Part shown: positions 1-8,512 of the stretch, in pieces | How positions within the stretch are numbered: position 1 is the first letter of the stretch | Layout: each line of letters opens with the position of its first letter | NCBI GenBank assembly: GCA_902472555.1 | Contig: CABROF010000012.1 | Location: forward strand, 1-39,450 | DNA length: 39,450 nt | Direction: 5' to 3' | From: UMGS1851 sp900555605 | Lineage (GTDB): Bacteria; Bacillota; Clostridia; UBA1212; UBA1255 | Program-made: the position numbers and the translations under genes | The notes under the pieces: generated by a model | Seen by the model: only the letters and a program-made list of their open reading frames with translations | The model's database searches: none | What the model was told of the DNA's origin: nothing

Positions 1-2
1 GA

Positions 3-539
3 AGCCTGTCCAGTGCGGCGCCCTCTGGGGAGAAGCCGGAGGCAACACCGGATGCAAGCGGAGCACTTCCGGCGGATCCAACGGGAATGCCTGACAGCGA
101 GGAAGCACAGCACCGGTATGCCGAAGAGCTGTATGCCCAGGCGAAGCAGTTGTATTTGTTCAGAAATTATTACAGTGTCGTGGAGCTTCTGTATGATTTT
201 ATGCAGGAGGACGGAACGCGTTATTTGTCTGCCGATAAAAAGACGGAGCTGACGTCGCTCTATACGGATTCGCAGCAGCTTTTTGCAAAAGCGAATTACG
301 GAATGCTGTTTGAATATGAAAAGCAGGAGGAATATGAAAAGGTAATCGAGCTGCTGCTGCCGGTTTATCGTTATTATAACGATTATGCGGAGATGTCAAT
401 GGTGCTGTTTTATTTAGGAAAGGCATATGAGCTGCTGGGAGATCAGACAAATTCTCAAAAATATTATCAGGAGTGCGTAGACCGCTTCCCGGACAGCCAG
501 GCCGGCGGGTGGAGCAGATGGAAGCTAACCGCCTATTGA
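3..539 (+). CDS. TPR-like protein, 3' part only
   Basis: The reading frame is open from the first bases of the window, so this is the C-terminal part of a longer gene. The visible part begins with a Pro/Ala/Ser/Glu-rich linker and continues as a helical region. The end, from about YEKVIELLLPVYRYY through MVLFYLGKAYELLGD to YYQECVDRFPDS, has the Tyr/Leu/Ala spacing of tetratricopeptide repeats. TPR proteins are protein-interaction scaffolds, but no partner can be named here. An ATG at 87 lies in frame, but nothing shows that translation begins there and the upstream linker reads like real protein. I see no clear terminator in the 97 bases to the next gene. Confidence 0.7.
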   Translation, partial: SLSSAAPSGEKPEATPDASGALPADPTGMPDSEEAQHRYAEELYAQAKQLYLFRNYYSVVELLYDFMQEDGTRYLSADKKTELTSLYTDSQQLFAKANYGMLFEYEKQEEYEKVIELLLPVYRYYNDYAEMSMVLFYLGKAYELLGDQTNSQKYYQECVDRFPDSQAGGWSRWKLTAY

Positions 540-614
540 GCCGCTTATGTGAAAACAGCGCTTTGCGCGCATCCGGACCCGAAGCGGTTCCGTTACGTTA
601 CAGAAGAAAGGAAT

Positions 615-630
615 CCCTGCCTGGCAGGGG
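615..630 (+). promoter_or_regulatory. hairpin that includes the ribosome-binding site of the M29 aminopeptidase gene
   Basis: CCCTGC (615-620) and GCAGGG (624-629) form a six-base-pair stem with a three-base loop. The Shine-Dalgarno sequence AGGGG (626-630) lies in the 3' arm, 6 bases before the ATG at 637. Folding would mask the ribosome site. Whether this has a regulatory role is inference. Confidence 0.35.
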
Positions 631-636
631 TATGGT

Positions 637-1866
637 ATGATTACAATGAATTATGATAGATATGCGGATCTTACGGTCCGAAGCGGTGTCAATGTACAGC
701 CCGGACAGGATGTTGTTATCACTTGCCCTGTTGACTGTGCCGGATTTGCCAGAGCCCTCGGCAGGGCTGCATACCGGGCAGGGGCGCGGGAGGTCGTCAC
801 GCTGTGGAGCGATGAGATTTTGACCCGCTGTAAATATGAGTATGCCGGCATCGAGGTCTTGGAGCAGATCCCGGATTGGTTTGTACAATCAAGGCTGTAT
901 TATGCGGAACGCGGCGGATGCTTTATCAACGTGTATGCGGGGAACCCGGATGCCTATGCAGGGATTGATCCGGAGAAATTAAAGGCTGCCGCGCTGGCAT
1001 CAAACAGGGCCTTTGAAAAATATTATGCGTATACCACAACAAACCGCTGCAGCTGGTGTATTGTGGCAGCGCCGGTGGAGGTTTGGGCAAAAAAGGTTTT
1101 CCCGGAAGCAGAGCCTGCGAAAGCCTGCATGCTTCTTTCCGAAGCAATCGAAAAAGCAATGCGCCTGAACATCCCAGATCCCGTGGAGGCATGGAAACGG
1201 CACAATGAAACGATCCGGCAGCGCTGTGCTTATCTGAATCAAAAGCAGTACAGCCGGTTACATTACCGGAGCGCGAACGGAACAGATTTTAAGGTGGGGA
1301 TGCCCAAAGGGCATATCTGGCTGGGAGGCGCGGAAAAAACGCAGTCCGGCGTGGAATTTATCGCAAATATGCCGACTGAGGAGATCTTCTCGGCTCCGGA
1401 CAGAAATACGGCGGAGGGTACGTTGGTGAGTTCCCTGCCGCTGTGCTATAACGGCTCACTGATTGAGGAGTTTTCGATTACCTTTCAAAACGGTGTGGTT
1501 TCCGGCTATGAGGCACGGCGCGGCAAAGAGCTGCTGCAGCAGATTATTGAGACGGACGACGGCGCCAGGCGGCTCGGAGAGATCGCCCTGGTACAAAAGG
1601 ACTCACCGATTTCAAATATGGGAATTTTATTTTATAATACCCTGTTTGATGAAAATGCCTCTTGTCATTTTGCGCTGGGAAAGGCTTATCCGTCCTGTAT
1701 CGAAAACGGACTTGCATGCGAAACGGAAGCACTTTTGGAAAGAGGGGTAAATGATTCCTTGACACATGTGGATTTCATGGTGGGTACAGAGGATCTTGAA
1801 ATAACGGGATATACGGAAGACAACCGGGCAGAACCGATTTTCCGGGGCGGTAATTTTGTCATCTGA
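637..1866 (+). CDS. Aminopeptidase, peptidase family M29 (AmpS/PepS/AmpII type)
   Basis: A 409-residue metallo-aminopeptidase of the usual family length, predicted cytoplasmic because no signal peptide is visible. M29 enzymes bind two metal ions and remove N-terminal residues from peptides. The family's ligands can be placed in order: E249 in NMPTEEIF, E315 in LGEIALV, H344 and Y351 in the stretch CHFALGKAYP, and H377 and D379 in THVDFMVG. These positions agree closely with the numbering of characterised members. The ATG at 637 has AGGGG six bases upstream. It is probably a housekeeping gene for peptide recycling. The gene ends shortly before the promoter of the next gene, so it looks transcriptionally separate from it. 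Confidence 0.93.
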   Translation: MITMNYDRYADLTVRSGVNVQPGQDVVITCPVDCAGFARALGRAAYRAGAREVVTLWSDEILTRCKYEYAGIEVLEQIPDWFVQSRLYYAERGGCFINVYAGNPDAYAGIDPEKLKAAALASNRAFEKYYAYTTTNRCSWCIVAAPVEVWAKKVFPEAEPAKACMLLSEAIEKAMRLNIPDPVEAWKRHNETIRQRCAYLNQKQYSRLHYRSANGTDFKVGMPKGHIWLGGAEKTQSGVEFIANMPTEEIFSAPDRNTAEGTLVSSLPLCYNGSLIEEFSITFQNGVVSGYEARRGKELLQQIIETDDGARRLGEIALVQKDSPISNMGILFYNTLFDENASCHFALGKAYPSCIENGLACETEALLERGVNDSLTHVDFMVGTEDLEITGYTEDNRAEPIFRGGNFVI

Positions 1867-1896
1867 AAAATAGATGGCGCTTTCTTTGTATAATTG

Positions 1897-1905
1897 TGGT
1901 ATAAT
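1897..1905 (+). promoter_or_regulatory. Extended -10 promoter for the fucO-like gene
   Basis: TGGTATAAT is a perfect extended -10 element (TGn followed by TATAAT at 1900-1905), with no good -35 at the usual distance. Extended -10 promoters can work without a -35. It lies 64 bases before the ATG at 1969. Confidence 0.6.
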
Positions 1906-1909
1906 AACG

Positions 1910-1937
1910 TACGGTTCCGGGAAGGTCCGGAGCCGTA
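1910..1937 (+). promoter_or_regulatory. Leader hairpin upstream of the fucO-like gene
   Basis: Eleven base pairs, one of them a G-U wobble, join 1910-1920 to 1927-1937 around the six-base loop GAAGGT. The hairpin begins five bases after the -10 element, so it would lie at the 5' end of the transcript. What follows is AT-rich (ATTATTGATTTATTTAT) but not a true T-run. It could stabilise the 5' end, act as a weak attenuator, or end readthrough from upstream. Confidence 0.45.
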
Positions 1938-1968
1938 TTATTGATTTATTTATGAGGAGGATTTCGTT

Positions 1969-3114
1969 ATGAACAGAATTGTGTTGAATGAAACATCATA
2001 TCATGGCGCCGGGGCGATTCAGGCCATCGCGGACGAGGTAAAGGGCCGCGGATTCAAAAAGGCGTTCGTCTGTTCCGACCCGGATCTGGTCAAATTCGGC
2101 GTCACACAGAAAGTACTGAATGTATTGGACGGAGCGGGGCTGGTATATGAACTTTTCTCTAAGATAAAAGCAAATCCGACAATTGAAAATGTGCAGAGCG
2201 GCGTTGAGGCTTATCGTGCCGCGGGCGCGGATTACATCATTGCAATCGGCGGCGGATCCTCCATGGACACGGCAAAAGCCGTGGGAATTATTATCAATAA
2301 TCCGGAATTCAGTGATGTCAGAAGTCTGGAAGGCGTTGCGCCCACGAAAAATAAATGCGTACCGATCATTGCTGTTCCGACAACAGCGGGAACTGCGGCG
2401 GAGGTTACGATCAATTACGTGATCACTGACGTTGAAAAAAATCGGAAGTTTGTCTGTGTGGACACGCATGACATTCCGGTGATCGCGGTAATTGACCCGG
2501 ATATGATGTCCAGCATGCCGAAAGGCCTTACTGCCGCAACCGGTATGGATGCACTGACTCATGCAATTGAGGGCTATATTACAAAGGGCGCATGGGAACT
2601 GACCGATATGTTCCATCTCAAAGCTATTGAAATCATTTCCAAGAACTTGCGGGGAGCTGTTGCAAATACGCCTGAGGGCAGGGAAGGAATGGCGCTCGGC
2701 CAATATGTTGCCGGGATGGGCTTTTCCAATGTCGGCCTCGGAATCGTACACTCCATGGCGCATCCGCTGGGTGCTGTCTATGATACGCCTCATGGCGTGG
2801 CAAACGCCATCCTGCTGCCTACAGTAATGGCATATAACGCGGATGCGACAGGTGACAAGTATAAATACATTGCACAGGCGATGGGCGTGGAAGGTACGGA
2901 AAATATGACGCAGGAGGAGTACCGCAGGGCCGCAGTGGAGGCTGTGAAAAAGCTGTCGGAGGATGTAGGAATTCCTGCTGATTTGAAGAGCATTGTCAAG
3001 GAAGAGGACGTCCAGTTCCTGGCAGAATCGGCCTATGCGGATGCATGCCGTCCCGGCAATCCGAAGGATACATCCGTAGAAGATATCAAGGCATTGTACC
3101 GGTCCTTGATGTAA
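1969..3114 (+). CDS. fucO: Iron-containing alcohol dehydrogenase, lactaldehyde reductase (FucO) type
   Basis: A 381-residue group III alcohol dehydrogenase, the normal length. It has the NAD-binding GGGSSMDTAKA segment (94-104) and the iron site: D194 and H198 in MDALTHAIEGY, H261 in VHSMAHPLG and H275 in TPHGVANAILLP. Long blocks such as AGTAAEVTINYVITD and VAGMGFSNVGLG match what I recall of E. coli FucO, which interconverts L-lactaldehyde and 1,2-propanediol in fucose and rhamnose fermentation. The start has GAGGAGG eight to nine bases upstream. No fucose or rhamnose genes are adjacent, so the physiological substrate is not shown by context. It could be a general aldehyde or 1,2-propanediol oxidoreductase. 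It has its own promoter. Confidence 0.9.
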   Translation: MNRIVLNETSYHGAGAIQAIADEVKGRGFKKAFVCSDPDLVKFGVTQKVLNVLDGAGLVYELFSKIKANPTIENVQSGVEAYRAAGADYIIAIGGGSSMDTAKAVGIIINNPEFSDVRSLEGVAPTKNKCVPIIAVPTTAGTAAEVTINYVITDVEKNRKFVCVDTHDIPVIAVIDPDMMSSMPKGLTAATGMDALTHAIEGYITKGAWELTDMFHLKAIEIISKNLRGAVANTPEGREGMALGQYVAGMGFSNVGLGIVHSMAHPLGAVYDTPHGVANAILLPTVMAYNADATGDKYKYIAQAMGVEGTENMTQEEYRRAAVEAVKKLSEDVGIPADLKSIVKEEDVQFLAESAYADACRPGNPKDTSVEDIKALYRSLM

Positions 3115-3163
3115 AGTTTTTGTACGATTGCAGTCGCCGTAAACCGGACAGGAGCACTTTGTC

Positions 3164-4681
3164 GTGTCGGAAAAAGGAAAAAAGAACAGAGTTACAATCA
3201 GCAAAGTATTATTCCGCATTATATTCAGCCGTACCGCTGTCTGTATTTTGTTAATGCTGCTGCAGATTTTCGTGCTGTTTCTGTCCTTTGTCTGGCTTTC
3301 TAAATATATTGTTTATATTTATGGCGGATTTGTGCTCCTGTCCGCTTTTTTAATTATCAGAATCATCAACAGCCGGGATAATCCGGACTTTAAATTAGCT
3401 TGGATTCTGCCGGTGGCCATTGTACCGGTATTCGGATCCCTGATCTATCTGTTTTTTAAAATACAACCCATTTCCATACTTGTCAGACGCCGCAGCCGCA
3501 GGCTGGACAAGCTTACGGCTGAAAAATCAGCGGAACCGCCGGATGGGTTGGCGCGCTATTTGGCTTCGTTCGGCTATCCGTCATATGACAATACACAGGT
3601 TCGCTACTATTCCTTGGGTGAGCACATGTTTGCGGATATGGCGGAACAGCTGGAAAAGGCAGAACATTTTATTTTCTTGGAATATTATATTATTGCCGAT
3701 GGCGAAATGTGGGACCGCGTCCGTGACATTCTGATTCGGAAGGCCGCCGGCGGGGTAGCGGTCCGCCTGATGTATGACGGTATGGGCAGCTTAGGGCGTC
3801 TGCCCCGGGGCACCTGTGAGGAACTGGAGAAAAAGGGAATCCAGTGCAGGGTTTTCGCACCGATCTATCCGGCGCTGTCGACGATACAGAATAACCGTGA
3901 TCACCGTAAAATTCTGGTAATAGACGGTAAAGTCGGCTTTACCGGGGGCATTAATATCGCGGATGAATATATCAATGAAATTGCGCGGTACGGTCATTGG
4001 AAGGATACCGGCGTCATGCTGCAGGGCGGCGCCGTAGATTCACTGACAGTGATGTTTCTGCGCAACTGGGCGCTGTATGGAAACGAAACAGAGAGATTCA
4101 GCGATTATTTAAGACAGCACAGCTGCAAAAGCGACTGCTGTACGGTGCCCTTCGGAGAAAGTCCCTTTGATGACGAGGACATCGGGAAGCGGGTTTATAT
4201 TGATCTGATCAGTAAAGCAACCCGTTATGTTCATATTATGACCCCTTATCTGGTAATAGACAGCGAGATGTCGGAATGCCTGCAGTTTGCGGCACGGAGC
4301 GGTGTGGATGTGTGTTTAATGGTTCCGTTTCAGTCAGACAGCTGGCTGTCGAGCACCGTAGCACGTACCTATTACAAAGAACTGCTTGCGGCAGATGTCA
4401 AGATTTATGAATACCTTCCGGGAATGGTGCACGCCAAATTATTTGTCTGCGACGATATCCGTGCTGTTGTAGGCACAATCAACCTCGATTACCGCAGTCT
4501 GTTTTTAAATTTTGAATGCGGCTGTTATCTTTCCGGCGGCAGTGTACCGGCAGAGATTGAGGCGGATTATCTGGCCTGTGTAAAGCAATGCCGCATTGTA
4601 ACATCCGCGGATATCAAAAGATACAGTCTTCCGCGCCGCTTCATCGGCAGAGTCTGCAGACTGCTTGCGCCTATGCTGTAA
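3164..4681 (+). CDS. cls: Cardiolipin synthase (phospholipase D superfamily)
   Basis: A 505-residue membrane enzyme that joins two phosphatidylglycerols to make cardiolipin and glycerol. The N-terminus has hydrophobic segments at about 25-45, 47-67 and 79-99, giving the paired-helix plus linker arrangement of bacterial Cls. Two HKD phosphatidyl-transfer motifs follow: H247-K249-D254 (HRKILVID, then GFTGGIN) and H423-K425-D430 (HAKLFVCD, then GTINLDYRS). Both are intact, as catalysis requires. The start is a GTG with AGGAG nine bases upstream; no ATG is suitably placed. It follows the dehydrogenase by 49 bases with no terminator seen, so readthrough is possible. Confidence 0.93.
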   Translation: MSEKGKKNRVTISKVLFRIIFSRTAVCILLMLLQIFVLFLSFVWLSKYIVYIYGGFVLLSAFLIIRIINSRDNPDFKLAWILPVAIVPVFGSLIYLFFKIQPISILVRRRSRRLDKLTAEKSAEPPDGLARYLASFGYPSYDNTQVRYYSLGEHMFADMAEQLEKAEHFIFLEYYIIADGEMWDRVRDILIRKAAGGVAVRLMYDGMGSLGRLPRGTCEELEKKGIQCRVFAPIYPALSTIQNNRDHRKILVIDGKVGFTGGINIADEYINEIARYGHWKDTGVMLQGGAVDSLTVMFLRNWALYGNETERFSDYLRQHSCKSDCCTVPFGESPFDDEDIGKRVYIDLISKATRYVHIMTPYLVIDSEMSECLQFAARSGVDVCLMVPFQSDSWLSSTVARTYYKELLAADVKIYEYLPGMVHAKLFVCDDIRAVVGTINLDYRSLFLNFECGCYLSGGSVPAEIEADYLACVKQCRIVTSADIKRYSLPRRFIGRVCRLLAPML

Positions 4682-4727
4682 TCTATAAAATGGGAAATCT
4701 TAATTCACACAAAATGTAAAAAGAACA

Positions 4728-4756
4728 TTGCAAAAGTAAAACTTCTATTATAAAAT
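4728..4756 (+). promoter_or_regulatory. Sigma-A-like promoter for the tandem surface-protein genes
   Basis: TTGCAA (4728-4733), a 17-base spacer and TAAAAT (4751-4756), in an AT-rich stretch 43 bases before the ATG at 4799. The same hexamer pair and spacing recurs at 10331-10359, ahead of another surface-protein gene. Confidence 0.55.
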
Positions 4757-4798
4757 ATAATCATGTAGTAAATTTCATATTTGTCAGGAGGTTGTTTT

Positions 4799-6451
4799 AT
4801 GCAGAAGCTGAAAAATACCATGGCGCTTCTTATCGCGCTTGCACTGGTTGCGTCTCTTGGCCTTTTGCCTGCAGCGGCAGAGGAGGAGAAAGTTACGTTC
4901 TATACCGAGAATTTTGATGCATATGAAAACGATACCGCTGCACAGGCGGAATTGACGAAGAAATGGAAGGTGGAGGACAACGGTTCTTGGGGAAATACCG
5001 ACGGCTTTTCACTGGTAGCAGAAAACGGCGGCAAAGCGCTGAAAATGAGCTGGCTCGGCGGCCGGCTGCTGCTCGGACAGACGCTGCTGATGCCGGAGGC
5101 TTATGAGATCAAGCTTCAGGCAAAGGGCGGCAGTACGGGTCATGACAGCGGATTTATTTTTGTCCGAACGATTTCCCAAGTTTATCAGGTCACAAAGGTG
5201 TTCGATACCGCTACCAATCAGGTGCGCGATGCAGTTGCAAACGATAATATTCAAATGAGTCTTTTTGAAGGCGACGGCGATAAAAGCGACGGATTTGAAA
5301 ACGGTGTCGGCTATGCCGGGATTTATCTGAAGCTTCATGGTGATAAGCTTTATATTGTCGTTAAAACAGAAGCGGATGTAGATGCCGTCCACACAAAAGG
5401 CATCGGCAACCTGCGGTATGCAGCATCGCTTCCGTCAGGAAAGAACTTTGAAAATGATTATGTGAACATTAAAATTGTGGAAAAAGATCAGGTCGTTTCC
5501 ATATATGCGGAGGACACTTTGCTGGGTTCTGTTGCCTATTCGGAATTGAAGGATTCGTATTTTACGAAAGCGGTTATCAAAGATGCCGCCGGCGCTGAGG
5601 TGGGTACGACGGATCGGGCGAAAATCAGCAGTGATAATACTGTCGGTTTTTCAACCCGCGGCAGTACGATGTACCTGGACAATATCCAAATGGATTCTTT
5701 ATCCGGAGAGCTTACCTCTCTAAAGGTGGTTCCGATCTATGATGCATCTGCGCCTGAAAAGGGAGAGGCAATTCCGATGGATGTAGGCAAGGAGATCGGG
5801 TTCCGCTTCACGGTACCCGCGGGTGATGCACTAAAATCCGTTACCTACAAAGAAATGCCCACTTACAACGGTGAGCAGACGGCTTTCCGCTTCACGGTGT
5901 TTAAGTGGACATATGATTATTTTGCGACAATTGAGGGCGAGCCGGTTTATGATACGACAATTTCCAATCATAAGGACAATCTTGATTGTACGATTACGTT
6001 CCCGGAGCCTCTTGGGTCGGGTCACTATCTGGTAGTAATCTGGGAGGGCGAACCAGGAGTTGATGCAGAAGGCTATCCGCAGGGACAGCCGGGCATATGG
6101 AAGCATGAGATGCCGACGGATCCGAACACGCTGATATTTGAAAACGGATATGAGGCTGAATACGGCTTGTTTGTACAGTGTCTTGTGATTGAAAACGGCG
6201 ATCCGGACGGTACCGTAGACGATTTAGATGCAACCCCGACGCCGAAGCCTGCAACTCCGACGCCGGAGGTTACGGAAAAGCCTGCGGACAATACGCCTGA
6301 GGTCACAAAGGTACCCGCAACAAAAGCGCCTGCCGATGAATCCGACAGCGACAGCAATGCGGGACTTTGGATTGCGGTCATTGTTTGTGTCGTTGCAGTC
6401 TGCGGAGCTGCCGCCGCGGTGATCGTTATCAGAAAGAAACGCAAATCATAA
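4799..6451 (+). CDS. Secreted two-domain surface protein with C-terminal transmembrane anchor (paralogue 1)
   Basis: I do not recognise a named family. The 550-residue product starts with a typical signal peptide (basic MQKLKN, hydrophobic core, cleavage near AAA-EE). A first beta-rich domain opens with ENFDAYEND and carries the blocks GGRLLLGQT, GVGYAGIYLKL and GIGNLRYAASLP, which suggests a concanavalin/laminin-G-like fold. A second beta-rich domain (about residues 305-475) contains YKEMPTYNG and PGVDAEGYPQGQP. Then come a Thr/Pro-rich linker (PTPKPATPTPEV), a membrane helix and the basic tail RKKRKS. There is no PxTG motif, so anchoring is by the membrane helix. An in-frame TTG at 4781 lies upstream of AGGAGG (4786-4791) and is rejected in favour of ATG 4799. 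A carbohydrate-binding or wall-associated role is inference. Confidence 0.8.
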   Translation: MQKLKNTMALLIALALVASLGLLPAAAEEEKVTFYTENFDAYENDTAAQAELTKKWKVEDNGSWGNTDGFSLVAENGGKALKMSWLGGRLLLGQTLLMPEAYEIKLQAKGGSTGHDSGFIFVRTISQVYQVTKVFDTATNQVRDAVANDNIQMSLFEGDGDKSDGFENGVGYAGIYLKLHGDKLYIVVKTEADVDAVHTKGIGNLRYAASLPSGKNFENDYVNIKIVEKDQVVSIYAEDTLLGSVAYSELKDSYFTKAVIKDAAGAEVGTTDRAKISSDNTVGFSTRGSTMYLDNIQMDSLSGELTSLKVVPIYDASAPEKGEAIPMDVGKEIGFRFTVPAGDALKSVTYKEMPTYNGEQTAFRFTVFKWTYDYFATIEGEPVYDTTISNHKDNLDCTITFPEPLGSGHYLVVIWEGEPGVDAEGYPQGQPGIWKHEMPTDPNTLIFENGYEAEYGLFVQCLVIENGDPDGTVDDLDATPTPKPATPTPEVTEKPADNTPEVTKVPATKAPADESDSDSNAGLWIAVIVCVVAVCGAAAAVIVIRKKRKS

Positions 6452-6501
6452 TGCCCTCAGCGAAGATATAAAGCATGAATATTTATTTAAGGAGGTTTGC
6501 T

Positions 6502-8031
6502 ATGAGAAATGTAAAAAAAGGATTCGCATGGATCCTTGCACTTGCGTTGTGTCTGTCTCTTTGGACTGTTCCGGCAATGGCGGAAGAAAAGAAAGTCATT
6601 TATTCGGAAAATTTTGACAGCCTTGCAGATGATGCGGCGGCCAAAGAGGCACTTAAGGGATTCTGGCATATGGAGATTGCAGATGCCTGGCCGCAGGATA
6701 GCAGCAACGGCGGTTTTTCGCTGACTGAAAACGGCGGCGGAAAGGCGCTGCATATGAAATGGCTCAACGGAAGACGTCTTCTTCTGGCGACGCCCTATAT
6801 CCCCGGAAATTATGAGGTTGCTTTTCAGGCGAAAAGCAGCGCTACAACGCCCAACGGAGGATTCTTTTTCCTTCACACGCTGTCCAGAACGCCTACGATT
6901 ACACAAGCCTACGATAAGGATAAGGGCGTCGTTGATCTCAATCCCGCGCAATATGTGGATGTATTTGAAGACGATGGCTGCAAAGCCGATGATATCGGTT
7001 TCGGTGTCGGTTATGCCGGCATTTACCTGAAGCTTGACGGAACCCGTTTGGAAATCGGTGTGAAGACTGCTGAGGAGATCAGTGAAATATATCAGAAAGG
7101 AATCGGAAACCTGCGTTATTTTGCAGATCTGCCGGAGGGCAAGGATTTTCGGAACGACCTTTTGCAGATCAGAGTCACGGAATCCAATAGAAAGGTTTCC
7201 GTTTATGTAGAGGATACGCTGCTTGCTGCGGTCGAATATTCTGAAATAAAGGGCGACTATTTTACAAAGGCTGCAATTCAGGATGCTTCCGGCAAGATTG
7301 TTAAAACTACTGAGAACGCGCGGATTGCCACGGTTGACAATGTGATAGGATTTTCTACGAGAGGCGGAGACCTTGTTCTGGATAACTTTGAGGTGCTTTC
7401 CCTTGACGGCTTTGTGCCGATTGCTGCAGGAATCAAGAAGCTGTTTGATGACAGTAAGGATAAGAGCGGAGCTCTCGGAATTCTCGGCGACAGTTCTGTG
7501 GCGGTTCGCATTGATATTGCTTCCGGCCAAGCTATGAATTCCTTTACTTATTGCGGAATGCCCACCTATTCGGCGCGCAATACCGAATTTACCTTCAGCG
7601 TATATCGATGGAATCAGGATTATGATACAACGGTAAAAGGAACGCCGGTTTATCAGACTGTAAAGTTCAACCATACGGATAATCAGGATTGTATATTCTA
7701 TTTCCCGGATCCGATTCAGGCCGGCACATACCTGATTGTGATGTCAAACGGTAAGGCAGGCGTGGATTCCACGGGGAATCCAAACGGCCAGCCTGCAGTT
7801 TGGACCCATACAAAAGCGGCAGATTCCAGTGCAGTCTTCTATTCCAACGGAGAAGAAGCGGATTTTGCTATTTTTGCACAATACAGTCTGCTGGATGGCT
7901 ATCCTGTAATTCCGGATACGGAGCCGACGCCTACTGTGCCGGCAACCGGTGATTTCGGATTGGCTGCTTTGGCTGTAGCTGCGGTTTCCGCAATCGGCGG
8001 TCTCAAAAAGCGGCGCAATGTCAAAAGATAA
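6502..8031 (+). CDS. Secreted two-domain surface protein with VPATGD sorting signal (paralogue 2)
   Basis: The 509-residue product is a paralogue of the gene just upstream. It shares the opening ENFDSL with a signal peptide (cleavage near AMA-EE) and the blocks FGVGYAGIYLKL and KGIGNLRYFADLP. It also shares VYVEDTLLAAVEYSE, CGMPTY and AGVDSTGNPNGQP. Unlike its neighbour it ends with VPATGD, a hydrophobic stretch and KKRRNVKR, the three-part layout of a sortase substrate. A class B sortase lies about 7 kb downstream. ATG 6502 has AAGGAGG six bases upstream; the in-frame ATG at 6475 lies before that site and is rejected. The 50-base gap to the first paralogue and the shared terminator suggest one transcript. 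The molecular function is unknown. Confidence 0.82.
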   Translation: MRNVKKGFAWILALALCLSLWTVPAMAEEKKVIYSENFDSLADDAAAKEALKGFWHMEIADAWPQDSSNGGFSLTENGGGKALHMKWLNGRRLLLATPYIPGNYEVAFQAKSSATTPNGGFFFLHTLSRTPTITQAYDKDKGVVDLNPAQYVDVFEDDGCKADDIGFGVGYAGIYLKLDGTRLEIGVKTAEEISEIYQKGIGNLRYFADLPEGKDFRNDLLQIRVTESNRKVSVYVEDTLLAAVEYSEIKGDYFTKAAIQDASGKIVKTTENARIATVDNVIGFSTRGGDLVLDNFEVLSLDGFVPIAAGIKKLFDDSKDKSGALGILGDSSVAVRIDIASGQAMNSFTYCGMPTYSARNTEFTFSVYRWNQDYDTTVKGTPVYQTVKFNHTDNQDCIFYFPDPIQAGTYLIVMSNGKAGVDSTGNPNGQPAVWTHTKAADSSAVFYSNGEEADFAIFAQYSLLDGYPVIPDTEPTPTVPATGDFGLAALAVAAVSAIGGLKKRRNVKR

Positions 8032-8103
8032 AGAACGGTCAGGCTGGATACAGAGCTAGGTTGTTTAAAAAGGGATGCGCCAAAGAATCTTTTTTGGAAT
8101 CTT

Positions 8104-8144
8104 CCCGGAGAAGCCACGGTAAATCGTGATTTCTCCGGGTTTTA
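8104..8144 (+). terminator. Rho-independent terminator of the surface-protein pair
   Basis: CCCGGAGAA (8104-8112) pairs perfectly with TTCTCCGGG (8131-8139). A small inner CACG/CGTG stem lies in the loop, and TTTTATT follows immediately. It sits 72 bases after the stop codon. Confidence 0.85.
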
Positions 8145-8512
8145 TTATGTGAGATTTTCTTTTGCCGCATTTTTTTAGCTCCCTTTGCCGTGAGCGTTAT
8201 CTTCGTTCGGACAGAATGCTTTTTCTTGCCAGCATATTTATATCCGTTTTCCCCGGGCAGCCCGATCTCCAGAAGCGCAAAGATCACAGGGCTGCTCCGG
8301 AACGGGCAAGATATCCGTTGGCCCGCAGAAGCGTGATTCATTCCTTTTTGATACTGTTATCATCTTCGATCACTCATATTTTTTCTATTGAAACAGACCA
8401 GCCTTTCTTTATCAGGCCGTCGGCGCCGCCGCGGCTGATACGGCCTTATTGTTTTATTATAGCATAATTTTGGACCGGAAATGAATACAATAAAACAGAG
8501 GTGGTGGCTGTT
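8145..8512. other. Intergenic stretch with no convincing gene
   Basis: Short open frames exist on both strands, but none has a convincing start site, recognisable protein or sensible codon use. The only clear structure is a GC-rich hairpin near 8414-8446 followed by a T-rich tract. The sequence separates the surface-protein unit from the orphan-gene region. Confidence 0.5.
8414..8456 (+). terminator. Possible rho-independent terminator
   Basis: AGGCCGT (8414-8420) pairs with ACGGCCT (8440-8446) across a GC-rich loop that can fold further, and TATTGTTTTATT follows. It may end an unseen transcript in this stretch or back up the terminator at 8104. An alternative ATCAG/CTGAT pairing competes, so the call is tentative. 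Confidence 0.35.

Noticed and set aside
1996..3219. Long minus-strand open frame of 407 codons
   Set aside because: It lies antisense to the clear fucO-like gene, is rich in Cys, His and Arg as shadow frames are, and has no ribosome site.
4799..6451. Sortase signal in the first surface paralogue
   Set aside because: Its C-terminus has a membrane helix and basic tail but no PxTG-like motif before them.
6487..7674. Long minus-strand open frame of 395 codons
   Set aside because: It is antisense to the second surface-protein gene, whose frame has a signal peptide, a paralogue next door and a strong ribosome site.
8162..8467. 101-codon open frame after the first terminator
   Set aside because: It has no ribosome site, odd composition, and runs through the GC-rich hairpin at 8414.
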